From NCBI GenBank assembly GCA_963724825.1, contig CAVRWT010000021.1:124001-188000 (forward strand): DNA of 64,000 nt, read 5' to 3'. Source of the DNA: JALYNX01 sp963724825 (lineage in GTDB: Bacteria > Actinomycetota > Acidimicrobiia > Spongiisociales > ZC4RG35). Of this stretch, positions 8,051 to 16,572 are shown one piece after another. The notes under the pieces were generated by a model that saw nothing but the letters and a program-made list of their open reading frames with translations, was not told where the DNA came from and made no database searches. Both the position numbers and the translations under genes were made by a program. Positions within the stretch are counted from its first letter, which is position 1, and each line of letters starts with the position of its first letter.

Positions 8051-8121
8051 AGCGGGTGAAGGGAATCGAACCCTCGCCCCGAGCTTGGGAAGCTCGTGTT
8101 CTACCATTGAACTACACCCGC
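8051..8121 (-). tRNA. tRNA-Gly (anticodon CCC)
   Basis: The minus strand folds as a 71-nt cloverleaf: acceptor GCGGGTG/CACCCGC, D stem GTTC/GAAC, anticodon stem CGAGC/GCTCG around loop TTCCCAA, and a T arm with loop TTCGATT. The discriminator is U, as usual for tRNA-Gly. The CCC anticodon reads GGG, a frequent glycine codon in a G+C-rich genome. No CCA is encoded. Confidence 0.93.
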
Positions 8122-8229
8122 GGAGGGTTCGATTCTAGGTCGCGGTCGGGGCCACAAACCCGTGTCGGACTGCCCCGGTTCGATCAGGCCAGGTAAGTTT
8201 CACTCGTTCTCACTCACACGGAGGTAGCT

Positions 8230-9672
8230 GTGGCTGTTACGACAACCGGGACTCTCAGGAACTTCATCAACGGGGCGTTCACCGATCCCATGAGCGGAGA
8301 GACCACGGCGGTGATCAACCCGGCGACCGGCCAGGAATACGCACGCGCCCCGCTCTCTCGCGAGGCCGACGTCGACGCGGCGTGCAAGGCCGCCTTGGAT
8401 GCCTTCCCGGGCTGGAGGGACGCCACCCCATCGGAGCGGAGCCTGGCCCTGCTCCGGATCGCCGATGCCCTGGAGGCGCGGGCTGAGGATTTCGCCAGCA
8501 TCGAGACCGAGAACACAGGAAAGCCCTACGGTTTGGCCCTCGGAGACGAGCTGCCGCCATCTGTCGACCAGATCCGGTTCTTTGCCGGAGCGGCGCGCCA
8601 CCTCCAGGGCCTCTCGACCGGTGAGTACCTCGCCAACCACACTTCGATGATCAGGCGAGAGCCGATCGGGGTGTGTGCCCAGGTAGCGCCCTGGAACTAC
8701 CCGCTGATGATGGCGGTGTGGAAGATCGCCCCCGCCCTGGCTGCGGGGAACACCATCGTCCTCAAGCCGTCGGACACCACCCCGGCCACAGCAGTGGCGC
8801 TTGCCGAGTTGTGTGCCGAGTTCCTCCCACCTGGTGTGTTCAACGTGATCACGGGCGACCGGGACACGGGAAGGGCTCTGGTGGCGCACGAGATCCCGAG
8901 CATGGTGTCGGTCACGGGAAGCGTCCGAGCCGGGAAGGAAGTTGCGGTGGCCGCTGCTTCGGATCTGAAACGAGTCCATCTCGAGCTCGGAGGCAAGGCA
9001 CCGGTAGTGGTCTTCGACGATGCCGACATCGAGGCAGCGGCCGAGGCGATCGCAGGTGCCGGCTATTACAACGCCGGGCAAGACTGCACCGCCTCAACGA
9101 GGGTCCTCGCCGCGGGACGGGTTCGCTCGGACCTCGCCGAAGCCCTGGTTGAAGCGGCCCGCGGCACCGCTACTGGAGATCCCTATGACGAGGGCACTGC
9201 GTTCGGGCCTCTGAACAACCCGAGCCAACGGGACCGGGTCTCAGGTTTCCTGGAGCGCGTCCCGGACCATGCCTCGGTCCTCACCGGTGGCAAGGCAGTC
9301 GCCGGCGACGGCTTCTTCTTCGAGCCAACGGTGGTGGACGGTCTGCTTCAGGACGACGAGATGAGCCAGAACGAGATCTTCGGGCCGGTGGTCACCGTGC
9401 AGGAGTTCGACGACGAGGCGCAGGCCATCGCCTGGGCCAACGGGGTCCCATATGGGCTGGCCTCGAGTGTTTGGACCAAAGACCACGGACGAGCGATGAG
9501 GATGGCAAAAGCCTTGGACTACGGGTGCGTCTGGATCAACACCCACATCCCGATCGTGGCCGAGATGCCCCACGGCGGCTTCAAGCAATCCGGATACGGC
9601 AAGGACCTGTCCATGTACGCCCTTGACGACTACACCCGGATCAAGCACGTCATGACCAACCTCGAGGGCTGA
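8230..9672 (+). CDS. Aldehyde dehydrogenase, gamma-aminobutyraldehyde-type
   Basis: A 480-residue NAD(P)-dependent aldehyde dehydrogenase. Visible are the cofactor motif VAPWNYPLMMAVWKIAPAL, general-base Glu in LELGGKAPVVVF, nucleophilic Cys in YNAGQDCTASTRV, EIFGPVVTV and HGGFKQSGYGKD. The GQDCTA context is typical of PatD-like enzymes that oxidise 4-aminobutanal to GABA in putrescine breakdown. A GABA aminotransferase lies at 37.4-38.7 kb but is not adjacent. GTG 8230 follows GGAGGT. The family is sure; the substrate is inferred. Confidence 0.88.
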   Translation: MAVTTTGTLRNFINGAFTDPMSGETTAVINPATGQEYARAPLSREADVDAACKAALDAFPGWRDATPSERSLALLRIADALEARAEDFASIETENTGKPYGLALGDELPPSVDQIRFFAGAARHLQGLSTGEYLANHTSMIRREPIGVCAQVAPWNYPLMMAVWKIAPALAAGNTIVLKPSDTTPATAVALAELCAEFLPPGVFNVITGDRDTGRALVAHEIPSMVSVTGSVRAGKEVAVAAASDLKRVHLELGGKAPVVVFDDADIEAAAEAIAGAGYYNAGQDCTASTRVLAAGRVRSDLAEALVEAARGTATGDPYDEGTAFGPLNNPSQRDRVSGFLERVPDHASVLTGGKAVAGDGFFFEPTVVDGLLQDDEMSQNEIFGPVVTVQEFDDEAQAIAWANGVPYGLASSVWTKDHGRAMRMAKALDYGCVWINTHIPIVAEMPHGGFKQSGYGKDLSMYALDDYTRIKHVMTNLEG

Positions 9673-9702
9673 CGGAACCGGCCGCCCGACTGTCACCAGC
9701 CG

Positions 9703-10669
9703 TCAACCGTGCGCCTCTTCCCCCACGCCCGGTGACCCCTTGGGGACGGGGACATGGCCTTCCCTCCACACGGCCGGTTCGATATAGATCCGGCTCGCGA
9801 TCGGGATCGCCTCGCGGATGGAGGCCTCGGCCTCGTCGATGGCGGCTGCCACCTGGGGGCTGGTGAGGGTCTCGGTGAACTCGACTTTGGCGGCGACCAG
9901 CAGCTCCTCGGGCCCGATGTGCTGGGTGCGGAGGTCGATGACCCGGATCGACGTGCGGGGTGCCGGCCAGGGCATCGTCTATCGCCTTGATGTGACTTTC
10001 GAGGGCGGCTTCCCCTATCAGCAGCGACTTCATCTCGATGGTCAGGAAGATTGCGATGGCAACGAGAAGCACCCCGATGCTCAGAGTCCCGAGTGCGTCC
10101 CAGATCTCGTCTCCGGTTACCACGTAGAGCCCAACGCCGGTGAAGGCGAGGAGCAAACCACAGAGGGCTCCGGCGTCTTCGAGGAGGACCACCGGCAACT
10201 CCGGGGCGCGGGCTGTCCGCACGAACTCCACCCACTTCCGCTCGCCCTTGACCTTGCGGGACTCGACGATGGCGGTGTGGAAACTGAATCCCTCCAACAC
10301 CATTGCGACGAGCAGCACCGCGATCGCCCAGCCGATGGACGTCAGTTCATGGGGGTGGATGATCTTTGAGATCCCCTCGAATATGGAATAGAGGCCGCCG
10401 AGTGAGAACAGGACCAGAGCCACCACGAAAGACCAGAAATAGCGCTCTCTTCCGTATCCGAATTGGTGCTCCTGGTCGGCGACCCTTCGAGATTGGCGCC
10501 CACCCAGCAGCAGCAAACCCTGGTTGGCGGTGTCCGCCACCGAGTGGATCGATTCGGCCAGCATCGCCGCCGATCCGGTGACCACATAGGCGATGAACTT
10601 GGCAAGCGCGATGCCGGCGTTGGCCAGCAATGCGGCGATGATCGCCCTGGTTCCTCCACCTGCAGACAT
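9703..10669 (-). CDS. Cation diffusion facilitator exporter, frameshifted
   Basis: Six-helix CDF transporter that exchanges divalent metal (usually Zn2+) for protons. The membrane part shows IAYVVTGSAAMLAESIHSVAD with the Asp of site A, QFGYGRERYFWSF and VLLEDAGALCGLLLAF. The cytoplasmic domain continues in another frame as RVIDLRTQHIGPEELLVAAK and PIASRIYIEP. The frames join by dropping one base near 9952, giving 321 residues, normal for the family. A small membrane gene lies just upstream on the same strand. Confidence 0.82.
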
Positions 10670-10678
10670 GGCCCGATG

Positions 10679-10907
10679 CTAGGTGAGGAGGGTTACCGCT
10701 CCCCAGGTTGTCATCAGCAGGCCGACGACCACCAGAGAAGATCACTCTCCCGGCCCGGTATTGGGCGTCGACCACTCCCTTGGGGGTCTCCCCCCGGCGA
10801 TGTTTCCACCAGGCGAGGCCGTTGCCGACGAGGAGGGCGAGGCCGAGACCCAGGACCAATTCCGGAAGCAGGTTTTGGACGTCGAAGAGGTCGGCCACTC
10901 GGGTCAC
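10679..10907 (-). CDS. Small two-helix membrane protein, frameshifted
   Basis: Starting at GTG 10907 the frame reads TRVADLFDVQNLLPELVLGL, LALLVGNGLAWWKHRRGETP and VVDAQYRAGRVIF. One base later (about 10736) the next frame continues LVVVGLLMTTWGAVTLLT and stops at TAG 10679-10681. The result is a 75-residue protein with two hydrophobic helices around a basic loop. It ends ten bases before the CDF start, so the two may be cotranscribed. No function is recognised. Confidence 0.55.
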
Positions 10908-10931
10908 GGTAACGCTGCTTAATCTCCGCTC

Positions 10932-11798
10932 GTGATTCAGGATCAGACGCCCGCATTTGCCTCGGCGCCTGCCACCTCGGCCAACCTGGGGCCGGCCTTC
11001 GACTGTCTCGGTCTGGCATTGGATGTGAGGTGTCAGGTGACGGCTCGCCTCGCCGAGACCTGGAGCGTGGAGCACGTCGGTCGCTTTCACCCTTCCGAAG
11101 GGGAAGAGGACGGGGTCCTCGATGCCGCACGAAAAGTGGTCGGCGATGACCAGCCTCTTGCCCTGGAAGTGGACGCCAACATCCCGATGGGAAAGGGCCT
11201 GGGCTCATCGGCGGCCGCCTTTGTTGCCGGTGCTGCGGCCGCGATGCGGGCCGTGGGCGACGAGGCCAACCCCGACAAGGTGTTCCGGATCGCGGCCGAG
11301 TTGGAAGGCCATCCCGACAACGTTGCCGCCGCGGTCTACGGAGGCTTGGTCCTGGTGCCGGCGGAAGGGATGCCGATACGCCTCCCGATTCACCCCACGT
11401 TGAGGGTGGTGGTGGCCATCCCCGAGGGGAATCTGCCGACCGATGACGCCCGCAGGGTCATCTCGTCGGTCCATGACCACGATGTGGTGCGGCGAAGCCT
11501 GGCTCGGGTGGCTGCATTGACAGCGGGGCTCATCACCGGGGATCCGCAGACTCTCGCCGCGGCCCATGGCGACGAGATCCACGAGGCGCCAAGGGCGGAG
11601 TTGTCCCCCGAGGTGAACGGGTTGATCGAAATCGCCAAACGGGCAGGGGCCCTTCACGCGGCACGCTCCGGTGCCGGGCCGTCGGTCTTGGCCCTATGTT
11701 CCGTCGATCAGGCGGTGAGGGTCGCCGGAGCCTTTCGGGAGTCGGGCCTCGAGGTGTTGGAGGCCACCATCGCCACCAGCGGCCTGGTCTGCGGCTGA
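10932..11798 (+). CDS. thrB: Homoserine kinase
   Basis: A GHMP-family kinase that phosphorylates homoserine for threonine synthesis. The 288-residue protein has APATSANLGPAFDCLGLALD at the N-terminus, the ATP-binding PMGKGLGSSAAAFVAGAAA (about residues 84-102), EGHPDNVAAAVYGG, and the C-terminal motif ARSGAGPSVLAL. It is divergent from the small membrane gene, with starts 24 bp apart. No hom or thrC is adjacent. GTG 10932 places the substrate-binding motif at the normal distance. Confidence 0.93.
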   Translation: MIQDQTPAFASAPATSANLGPAFDCLGLALDVRCQVTARLAETWSVEHVGRFHPSEGEEDGVLDAARKVVGDDQPLALEVDANIPMGKGLGSSAAAFVAGAAAAMRAVGDEANPDKVFRIAAELEGHPDNVAAAVYGGLVLVPAEGMPIRLPIHPTLRVVVAIPEGNLPTDDARRVISSVHDHDVVRRSLARVAALTAGLITGDPQTLAAAHGDEIHEAPRAELSPEVNGLIEIAKRAGALHAARSGAGPSVLALCSVDQAVRVAGAFRESGLEVLEATIATSGLVCG

Positions 11799-11805
11799 GC
11801 CGCTC

Positions 11806-11961
11806 TCAGCTTCCCTTGCGCTCTTTCTCGTAGCGCTCGCTCTCTGCCTTCCGCTCCTGCTCGTTGCGCTCGTTCTCTGCCTTGCGCTCCCGCTCGTATT
11901 CTTCCCCCTCCTCCTTGCGCTCCCGCTCGTCGCGGTCGGCCTTTTCCTTTTCGGTTTCCAT
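11806..11961 (-). CDS. 51-residue highly charged repetitive protein
   Basis: A short frame on the minus strand starts at ATG 11961 after GGAG and ends at TGA 11806-11808. It begins METEKEKADRDERERKEEGE and repeats units such as ERERKAENERNEQ and ERKAESERYEKERK. Nearly three quarters of residues are Glu, Lys, Arg or Asp, predicting one long charged helix. No cysteine, membrane segment or known domain is seen. It converges with thrB, and a 6-bp hairpin (GCTGAG/CTCAGC, 11794-11810) lies between their stops. It could be real or a low-complexity open frame. Confidence 0.45.
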   Translation of the reverse strand: METEKEKADRDERERKEEGEEYERERKAENERNEQERKAESERYEKERKGS

Positions 11962-12032
11962 CGCGATCTCCAGACCTTGGACCTCTCTGATGTCCGAGGC
12001 TACAACCAGTGAGCCGCTTCGCCCCCAGGCCT

Positions 12033-12062
12033 GACAGAATCAGGTCTGTGCCGGACAGAATC
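12033..12062. repeat. 9-bp direct repeat before the ECF sigma gene
   Basis: GACAGAATC occurs at 12033-12041 and again at 12054-12062, 21 bases apart, about two helical turns, directly upstream of the sigma-factor start at 12068. It may be an operator or promoter element; function is inferred from position only. Confidence 0.4.
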
Positions 12063-12067
12063 CCTCA

Positions 12068-12607
12068 GTGAACTCCGACATCGAGCGGCGGCAACGCTTC
12101 GAGCTCATCGCCGCCCAGGTGTACGAGCCGCTGCAGCGCTACCTGCGACGCCGCGCCACGCCTGAGGACGCGGCTGACGCCTTGAGCGAGGTGCTGCTCA
12201 CGGTGTGGCGGCGCCTCGATGACGTCCCCGCGGACCTTCCTTTGCCCTGGTGTTACGGCGTGGCCCGTCGAACTTTGGCCAACCAGCGACGGGGGGCCCA
12301 ACGCCATCTGCGACTTGTGGACAGGATGACCAGCGAAGCCGCGATCTCGCCGTCGCATGAGATCGACGATCCGGAGCTCGAGGCCGCCCTCTCCGAGCTT
12401 TCTGAGGACGATCAGGAGTTGTTGCGCCTCTGGGCGTGGGAGCAGTTGGAGCCGCGAGACATCGCTGTGGTGCTGATGACCACACCCAACGCGGTCAGCC
12501 TCCGCCTCACCAGGGCCAAGGCCAAATTGGAAAAGAAGCTGACCCGACAGGATTCCACCATCTCCGGACAGAAACGGGACCGACACACCGAGGAGCATCG
12601 ACCGTGA
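12068..12607 (+). CDS. ECF-type RNA polymerase sigma factor
   Basis: The 179-residue protein has region 2 (residues 9-75; FELIAAQVYEPLQRYLRRRA, DALSEVLLTVWRRL, PLPWCYGVARRTLANQRRGA) and region 4 (about 105-160; LSELSEDDQELLRLWAWEQL, IAVVLMTTPNAVSLRLTRAK). It would direct polymerase to a small stress or envelope regulon. Its GTG start follows a direct repeat. The next gene overlaps by four bases and encodes a membrane protein, the usual sigma/anti-sigma arrangement. Confidence 0.9.
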   Translation: MNSDIERRQRFELIAAQVYEPLQRYLRRRATPEDAADALSEVLLTVWRRLDDVPADLPLPWCYGVARRTLANQRRGAQRHLRLVDRMTSEAAISPSHEIDDPELEAALSELSEDDQELLRLWAWEQLEPRDIAVVLMTTPNAVSLRLTRAKAKLEKKLTRQDSTISGQKRDRHTEEHRP

Positions 12608-13214
12608 CCGACGAATTGCGCAATCGCCTCAGCCGGCTCGACCCGATGGCTTCCGATGTGCCGACGGAGCCAGTGACGACCGAATCGTCCCAACACCTTC
12701 TGGAGGAAATCATGACCACCCCAAATGCGGAGCAGCCCGAGTCCTCGGGCAGCCCAAACAAGAGACCGTGGCTGGTCGCCGTGGCGGCAGCTGCTGTCGT
12801 CATCGTGGCGATCGGCGCGGTAGGCCTGCTCACTCGTGACGGTGGAAGCGACCCGGTCGCCTCGGGCCCACCGCTCGAGCTGAATGCCGGCGGAGAAGAC
12901 CCGATGGCGATGTGCATCATGTTCAGCGTCGAGGAACTGGCCAAGGCGCCGGTTGCCTTCGGGGGAACGGTCACCTCGGTGGAGGGGGAGACCATCACCC
13001 TGGACGTGGACCACTGGTACAAGGGCGGCGACGCCGAACAGGTCGTTCTCCACGCCCCGGCCGGGATGGAAGCGCTGATCGGTGGGATGGCCGTTCGAGG
13101 AGGGCGACGCAGTACCTGATCACCGCCTACGACGGCAACGTGAACTACTGCGGTTTCAGCGGTGAGAGCACCCCCGAGCTGCAGGCGGCCTTCGAGGAAG
13201 CCTTCCCCGCCTGA
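12604..13214 (+). CDS. Membrane-anchored anti-sigma-like protein, frameshifted
   Basis: From GTG 12604 the product has a short cytoplasmic part (TDELRNRLSRLDPMASDVPT), one transmembrane helix (WLVAVAAAAVVIVAIGAVGL, about residues 56-75) and an extracytoplasmic domain. Removing single extra bases at about 13093 and 13109 joins GGMA to FEEGD and QYLITAYDGNVNYCGFSG, giving about 202 residues. The cytoplasmic part lacks the zinc motif of classical ZAS anti-sigma factors, so control of the sigma factor is inferred from the overlap and topology. Confidence 0.65.
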
Positions 13215-13233
13215 TCATCTGAGTCGGACAACG

Positions 13234-13266
13234 AAGAGGAGGGGCTGGTGAGAGCCCCTCCTCTTT
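13234..13266 (+). terminator. Intrinsic terminator after the sigma/anti-sigma pair
   Basis: A 13-bp perfect stem AAGAGGAGGGGCT / AGCCCCTCCTCTT around GGTGAG ends in TTTC. It follows the stop at 13214 and lies before a convergent gene, so it may work in both directions. Confidence 0.85.
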
Positions 13267-13303
13267 CGCGTCCGGCCTCAGTTGTCTAAGAGCACGGCCT
13301 CTA

Positions 13304-14188
13304 TCAGTCCGTATGACGCCGCCGGACCTCCTCCGGGGAGATTTCGATTCCCACGGCATGCCACCCGGGCACCCATTCTGCGACATCCGGCATCGGGCGA
13401 CAGAGGGCACTGATCTCCCAATAGTCGGAGGTTGTCCAGGGTTCGACCCGAGATCCGCCGGTACTCGCGATGAAGTGATCCGCCGTCGAGTCCGTTGCCC
13501 AGCAACCTGATGTCGAGAGCGCAGTATGCGACGTCGAGAGCCGGATCACCGATCCAGCCCCCTTCCCAATCGATCGACTGCCACCAGCCGCTCGTCAATC
13601 CAAAGCGTGTTGCCCGGCCAGAAATCGTGATGGACATAGACGCGATCGGCTGGGACCAGGGAGGCGATGGCGTCGATCCGTTTGGCCCACAGGTCCGGCC
13701 CCAGTGGGTGCTGCATCACCGACTCCTCCGAGCGTGTGGTCGTCGTCGTGGCCCAGGATCGGGAACATGGAGGCGTCGGAGGGAGAGGGGACGATCTCAT
13801 GAATCGTGGTCAGCGTCTTGGCGAGCTGCGTGGCCCAATCGAGCGGGTCTACAGGCTGAAGGTGGACCTTGCCTTCGAGGAACGAGATGACGACCGCTCT
13901 TTCCGGAAACAATCCGATCCTGTCGATCCAGAGCGGTGAAGGTGCGGGGATCCCGTGCTCCGCGGCGAGGATCAGGGCTCGATGTTCGGATTCCGCCGGA
14001 TTGATGTCCTCGTCGGGCTCAGGAAGCCAGTACCGCTTGAGCACGACCCTGTCCGCCCCACTTCTGAGGACATCGATGGTCCCTCCGAGCCCGCCAAAGA
14101 TCCGATACTCGTAATCGACCGAGGCTCCTAGCTCATCGCTCAGGATCTCTAACTGCTCCGGGGTCGGGATGGGTGCGTAACGGTCCAT
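13304..14188 (-). CDS. Aminoglycoside-phosphotransferase-family kinase, frameshifted
   Basis: The N-terminal lobe (RIFGGLGGTIDVLRSG, VVLKRYWLPEP with a Lys) is followed, after single-base frame changes near 13733, 13575 and 13484, by VYVHHDFWPGNTLWID (catalytic HxDxxxxN as HHDFWPGN), then VIDWEGGWIGDPALDVAYC (the metal-binding Asp motif) and a C-terminal helix region. The repaired length is about 293 residues. The family covers antibiotic, choline and other small-molecule kinases; the substrate cannot be told. It starts at ATG 14188. Confidence 0.72.
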
Positions 14189-14228
14189 GGAAACGGCGGG
14201 GAGCGCCTAAGACCGACTCGACCACGTC

Positions 14229-14257
14229 TTGACGATCTGGCCGGCTCCACCCATACT
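14229..14257 (+). promoter_or_regulatory. Predicted sigma-70-type promoter of cimA
   Basis: TTGACG (14229-14234) and CATACT (14252-14257) are separated by exactly 17 bases. Transcription would begin around 14263-14267, at or just before the ATG of the leader peptide, so the leader may be translated from a nearly leaderless transcript. Confidence 0.6.
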
Positions 14258-14266
14258 GGCCACTCG

Positions 14267-14311
14267 ATGCGAGAAAGAATCCAGGCAACAACGCACATCA
14301 TCATTCCCTAG
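14267..14311 (+). CDS. Predicted cimA leader peptide (Thr/Ile-rich)
   Basis: A 14-codon frame between the promoter and a terminator reads MRERIQATTHIIIP, stop TAG at 14309-14311. Three consecutive isoleucine codons (ATC ATC ATT, 14297-14305) follow two threonine codons. The downstream gene makes citramalate, the threonine-independent entry to isoleucine. Position, amino-acid content and the following terminator fit a ribosome-mediated attenuation leader. No upstream ribosome-binding site is visible, which agrees with leaderless initiation. This is inferred from sequence only. Confidence 0.55.
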   Translation: MRERIQATTHIIIP

Positions 14312-14378
14312 GGGTTCGCGCCTCATATGAGGCGCCGCCCCACCACGGACCTCCGCAGACTGCGGGGGTCTTTTCTTT
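14311..14378 (+). terminator. Attenuator region upstream of cimA
   Basis: Two RNA hairpins follow the leader peptide. The first contains the perfect 18-bp palindrome GCGCCTCATATGAGGCGC (14318-14335), extended by GGGG (14311-14314) facing CCCC. The second has GACCTCCGCA (14348-14357) pairing with TGCGGGGGTC (14361-14370), one G-U pair, followed by TTTTCTTT: an intrinsic terminator 15 bases before the cimA ATG. A ribosome stalled on the Ile codons would cover the start of the first hairpin. I could not settle which antiterminator forms. Confidence 0.6.
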
Positions 14379-14392
14379 GGCAAGGTGAAAAC

Positions 14393-15961
14393 ATGAATCC
14401 GACAGCCGAGATCTACGACACCACCCTGCGGGATGGCACCCAGGCGGAGGGCCTTTCTCCGACGGTGGGTGAGAAGCTCCGGGTGGTTCATCTGCTCGAC
14501 GAGCTCGGGGTTCACTTCATCGAAGGGGGCTGGCCCGGCGCTAACCCCAAGGACGACGAGTTCTTCCAGCGAGCCAAGAGTGAGCTGTCACTGGAGCGGT
14601 CGATCCTGGTGGCTTTCGGATCGACCCGGCGGCCCCGGGAACAGGTGGCGAGAGATCCCCAACTTCAGGCGCTGCTCGCCGCCGACACCGACTACGTGTG
14701 CATCGTGGGCAAGGCCTGGGACCGTCACGTGACCGGGGCTCTCAACACCTCTCTGGAGGAGGGCCTGGACATGGTGGGCGAGTCGATCGAGTTTCTCCGC
14801 GGCCAGGGGAAACGGGTCTTCTTCGACGCCGAGCACTTCTTCGACGGGTTCCGCTCCAACCCCGATTACGCCCTATCGGTGCTGGAGACCGCCGCCACCG
14901 CCGGGGCGGAGAGAGTTGTGCTCTGCGACACCAACGGGGGAGCCCTCCCCTCTCACATCATCCCGGCGCTCGACGCGGTGAAAGCGCGGATCGAGACCAC
15001 GCTCGGCGTCCACTTCCACAACGACTCCGACTGTGCGGTCGCCAACTCGATGACGGCGCTGGCCCACGGGGTGCATCAGGTTCAGGGCTGCGTCAACGGC
15101 TACGGGGAGCGGACCGGGAACGCCGACCTCTGCTCGGTCATCCCCAACCTCAGTCTGAAGTCGGGGGTGGAGACCATCCCCTGGGAGTCGATGGCCCGTC
15201 TCTATCCGATCGCCCAGCAGATCGCCGAGATCCTCGGCGCCCCCATCGATTCCCGTCGCCCCTATGTCGGCGCCTCCGCCTTTGCCCACAAGGCCGGGCT
15301 CCACACGTCGGGGTTGGCCCGTCTCGAGGGGGCTTACGAGCACATCGACCCGGGTGCGGTGGGCAACTCGGCTCGGATGTTGTTCAGCGAGTTGATGGGC
15401 CGCTCGACGGTGTTGGCGGTGGCCGAGGAGAAAGGGTGGGATCTCGACGCCGAGAAGGCCCAGGCCCTCGTCGATCAGGTCAAAGAGCTCGAGCACGCCG
15501 GCTATCAATTCGAAGCGGCGGACGGTTCATTCGAGATGCTGATGCGCCGGGCCACCGAGGACTTCGAGGAGCTCTATGAAGTGCGATCGATGTCGGTGAG
15601 CATCCAGACCAATGAGGCGGGCAAGGTGACGGCCCGGGCCCATCTGGTGGTGGCGGTGGACGAAGACGAGATCGAGGTGTCGACCGAGGGCGACGGGCCG
15701 GTCAACGCCATGGACGAGGCGCTGCGGAAGGCCTTGGAGGCCGCTTACCCCGATGTGAAGCGTCTCCGGCTCACCGACTACAAGGTCCGCGACCTCGATT
15801 CGTCCGATGGGACCGCGGCCCGGGTGCGGGTCTTGATCGAGACCACCGACGGCGATTCGACTTGGGGAACCGTTGGCGTCCACCAGAACATCATCGAGGC
15901 CTCCTGGCAGGCGTTGCGCGAAGGGATCACGGTGGGTCTGTTGCGGGCGGGCGGCGCGTAA
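14393..15961 (+). CDS. cimA: (R)-citramalate synthase
   Basis: CimA condenses acetyl-CoA with pyruvate to (R)-citramalate, opening a threonine-independent route to 2-oxobutanoate and isoleucine. The 522-residue protein begins EIYDTTLRDGTQAEGLSPTV and has HFIEGGWPGANPKDDEFF, VHFHNDSDCAVANSM with the metal His residues, GCVNGYGERTGNADL and the C-terminal allosteric LeuA-type domain (about 390-515). The GWPG and TQAEGLSP wording separates it from isopropylmalate synthase. The gene sits behind a predicted attenuator and overlaps the convergent PAP2 gene by 35 bp. Confidence 0.93.
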   Translation: MNPTAEIYDTTLRDGTQAEGLSPTVGEKLRVVHLLDELGVHFIEGGWPGANPKDDEFFQRAKSELSLERSILVAFGSTRRPREQVARDPQLQALLAADTDYVCIVGKAWDRHVTGALNTSLEEGLDMVGESIEFLRGQGKRVFFDAEHFFDGFRSNPDYALSVLETAATAGAERVVLCDTNGGALPSHIIPALDAVKARIETTLGVHFHNDSDCAVANSMTALAHGVHQVQGCVNGYGERTGNADLCSVIPNLSLKSGVETIPWESMARLYPIAQQIAEILGAPIDSRRPYVGASAFAHKAGLHTSGLARLEGAYEHIDPGAVGNSARMLFSELMGRSTVLAVAEEKGWDLDAEKAQALVDQVKELEHAGYQFEAADGSFEMLMRRATEDFEELYEVRSMSVSIQTNEAGKVTARAHLVVAVDEDEIEVSTEGDGPVNAMDEALRKALEAAYPDVKRLRLTDYKVRDLDSSDGTAARVRVLIETTDGDSTWGTVGVHQNIIEASWQALREGITVGLLRAGGA

Positions 15962-16499
15962 ACCGCCTGGACACCCAGCGGACGATCCCCGCCACTGATT
16001 TGCCCACGAGCCATCCAACCAGGACGTCGCCCGGATAGTGGACTCCGGTGTAGACCCGTGAGAACCCGACGAGGCCGGCCAATGCGTTCAGGGGCAGCCA
16101 AAGACCTGGTATCTCCTGCCCGACCACCCCCGAGAAGGCTGCGGCCGAGGCGGTGTGACCGGAGGGAAAGGACGTTGAGACCGGATGGACGAGACGTCGC
16201 GCCTCAGGAACCTCACGCTGCGGACGTGGCCGCTTCGCCACTCCCTTGAGGGCGACGTTGGTCAGCGCGGATGTGACGCCGATCGCAGCCATTCCCAACG
16301 CCCCGCTTCGTCTGCCCCTCGGACCACCGAAGGCGGCGAGCCCCAAGGACACGCCGATCCAGATCCGGGAGTAACTGGCGGTCTCGGATAGACCCGGGAG
16401 GGTCCCATCGAGGATGGGGGACTTCCAGTCGGCAATCTGTCTGAAGATCGTTTCGTCGAGGTCGAGAAGAAAGTCAACGGCCTTTGGCTGCTGCCTCAT
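15927..16499 (-). CDS. PAP2-family membrane phosphatase
   Basis: The 190-residue protein carries the three phosphatase signature motifs in order: KGVAKRPRP, PSGHTASAAAFSG and SRVYTGVHYPGDVLVG, set between hydrophobic helices. Members dephosphorylate phosphatidic acid, undecaprenyl pyrophosphate or related lipids at the outer face of the membrane. Its 3' end overlaps the end of cimA by 35 bases on the opposite strand. A lipid-kinase gene lies divergently 73 bp upstream, which would fit phospholipid turnover, but the substrate is unknown. Confidence 0.85.
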   Translation of the reverse strand: MRQQPKAVDFLLDLDETIFRQIADWKSPILDGTLPGLSETASYSRIWIGVSLGLAAFGGPRGRRSGALGMAAIGVTSALTNVALKGVAKRPRPQREVPEARRLVHPVSTSFPSGHTASAAAFSGVVGQEIPGLWLPLNALAGLVGFSRVYTGVHYPGDVLVGWLVGKSVAGIVRWVSRRFTRRPPATDPP

Positions 16500-16572
16500 C
16501 GCCCGCTCATGATGGCAGCCTCACCGTCGAGTCGCCCCACCTCACTTCCGGGCCGTCGCGTATTCTCCATTT

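Noticed and set aside
7981..8121. Complete second tRNA gene or an integrated element between att sites
   Set aside because: The copy lacks a D arm and 5' acceptor strand, and only 68 bp separate the copies, with no integrase.
14698..15579. Long plus-strand frame of 293 codons inside cimA
   Set aside because: It is Arg/Gly/Pro-rich with no domain and is a third-position shadow of cimA, which has clear motifs across the whole region.
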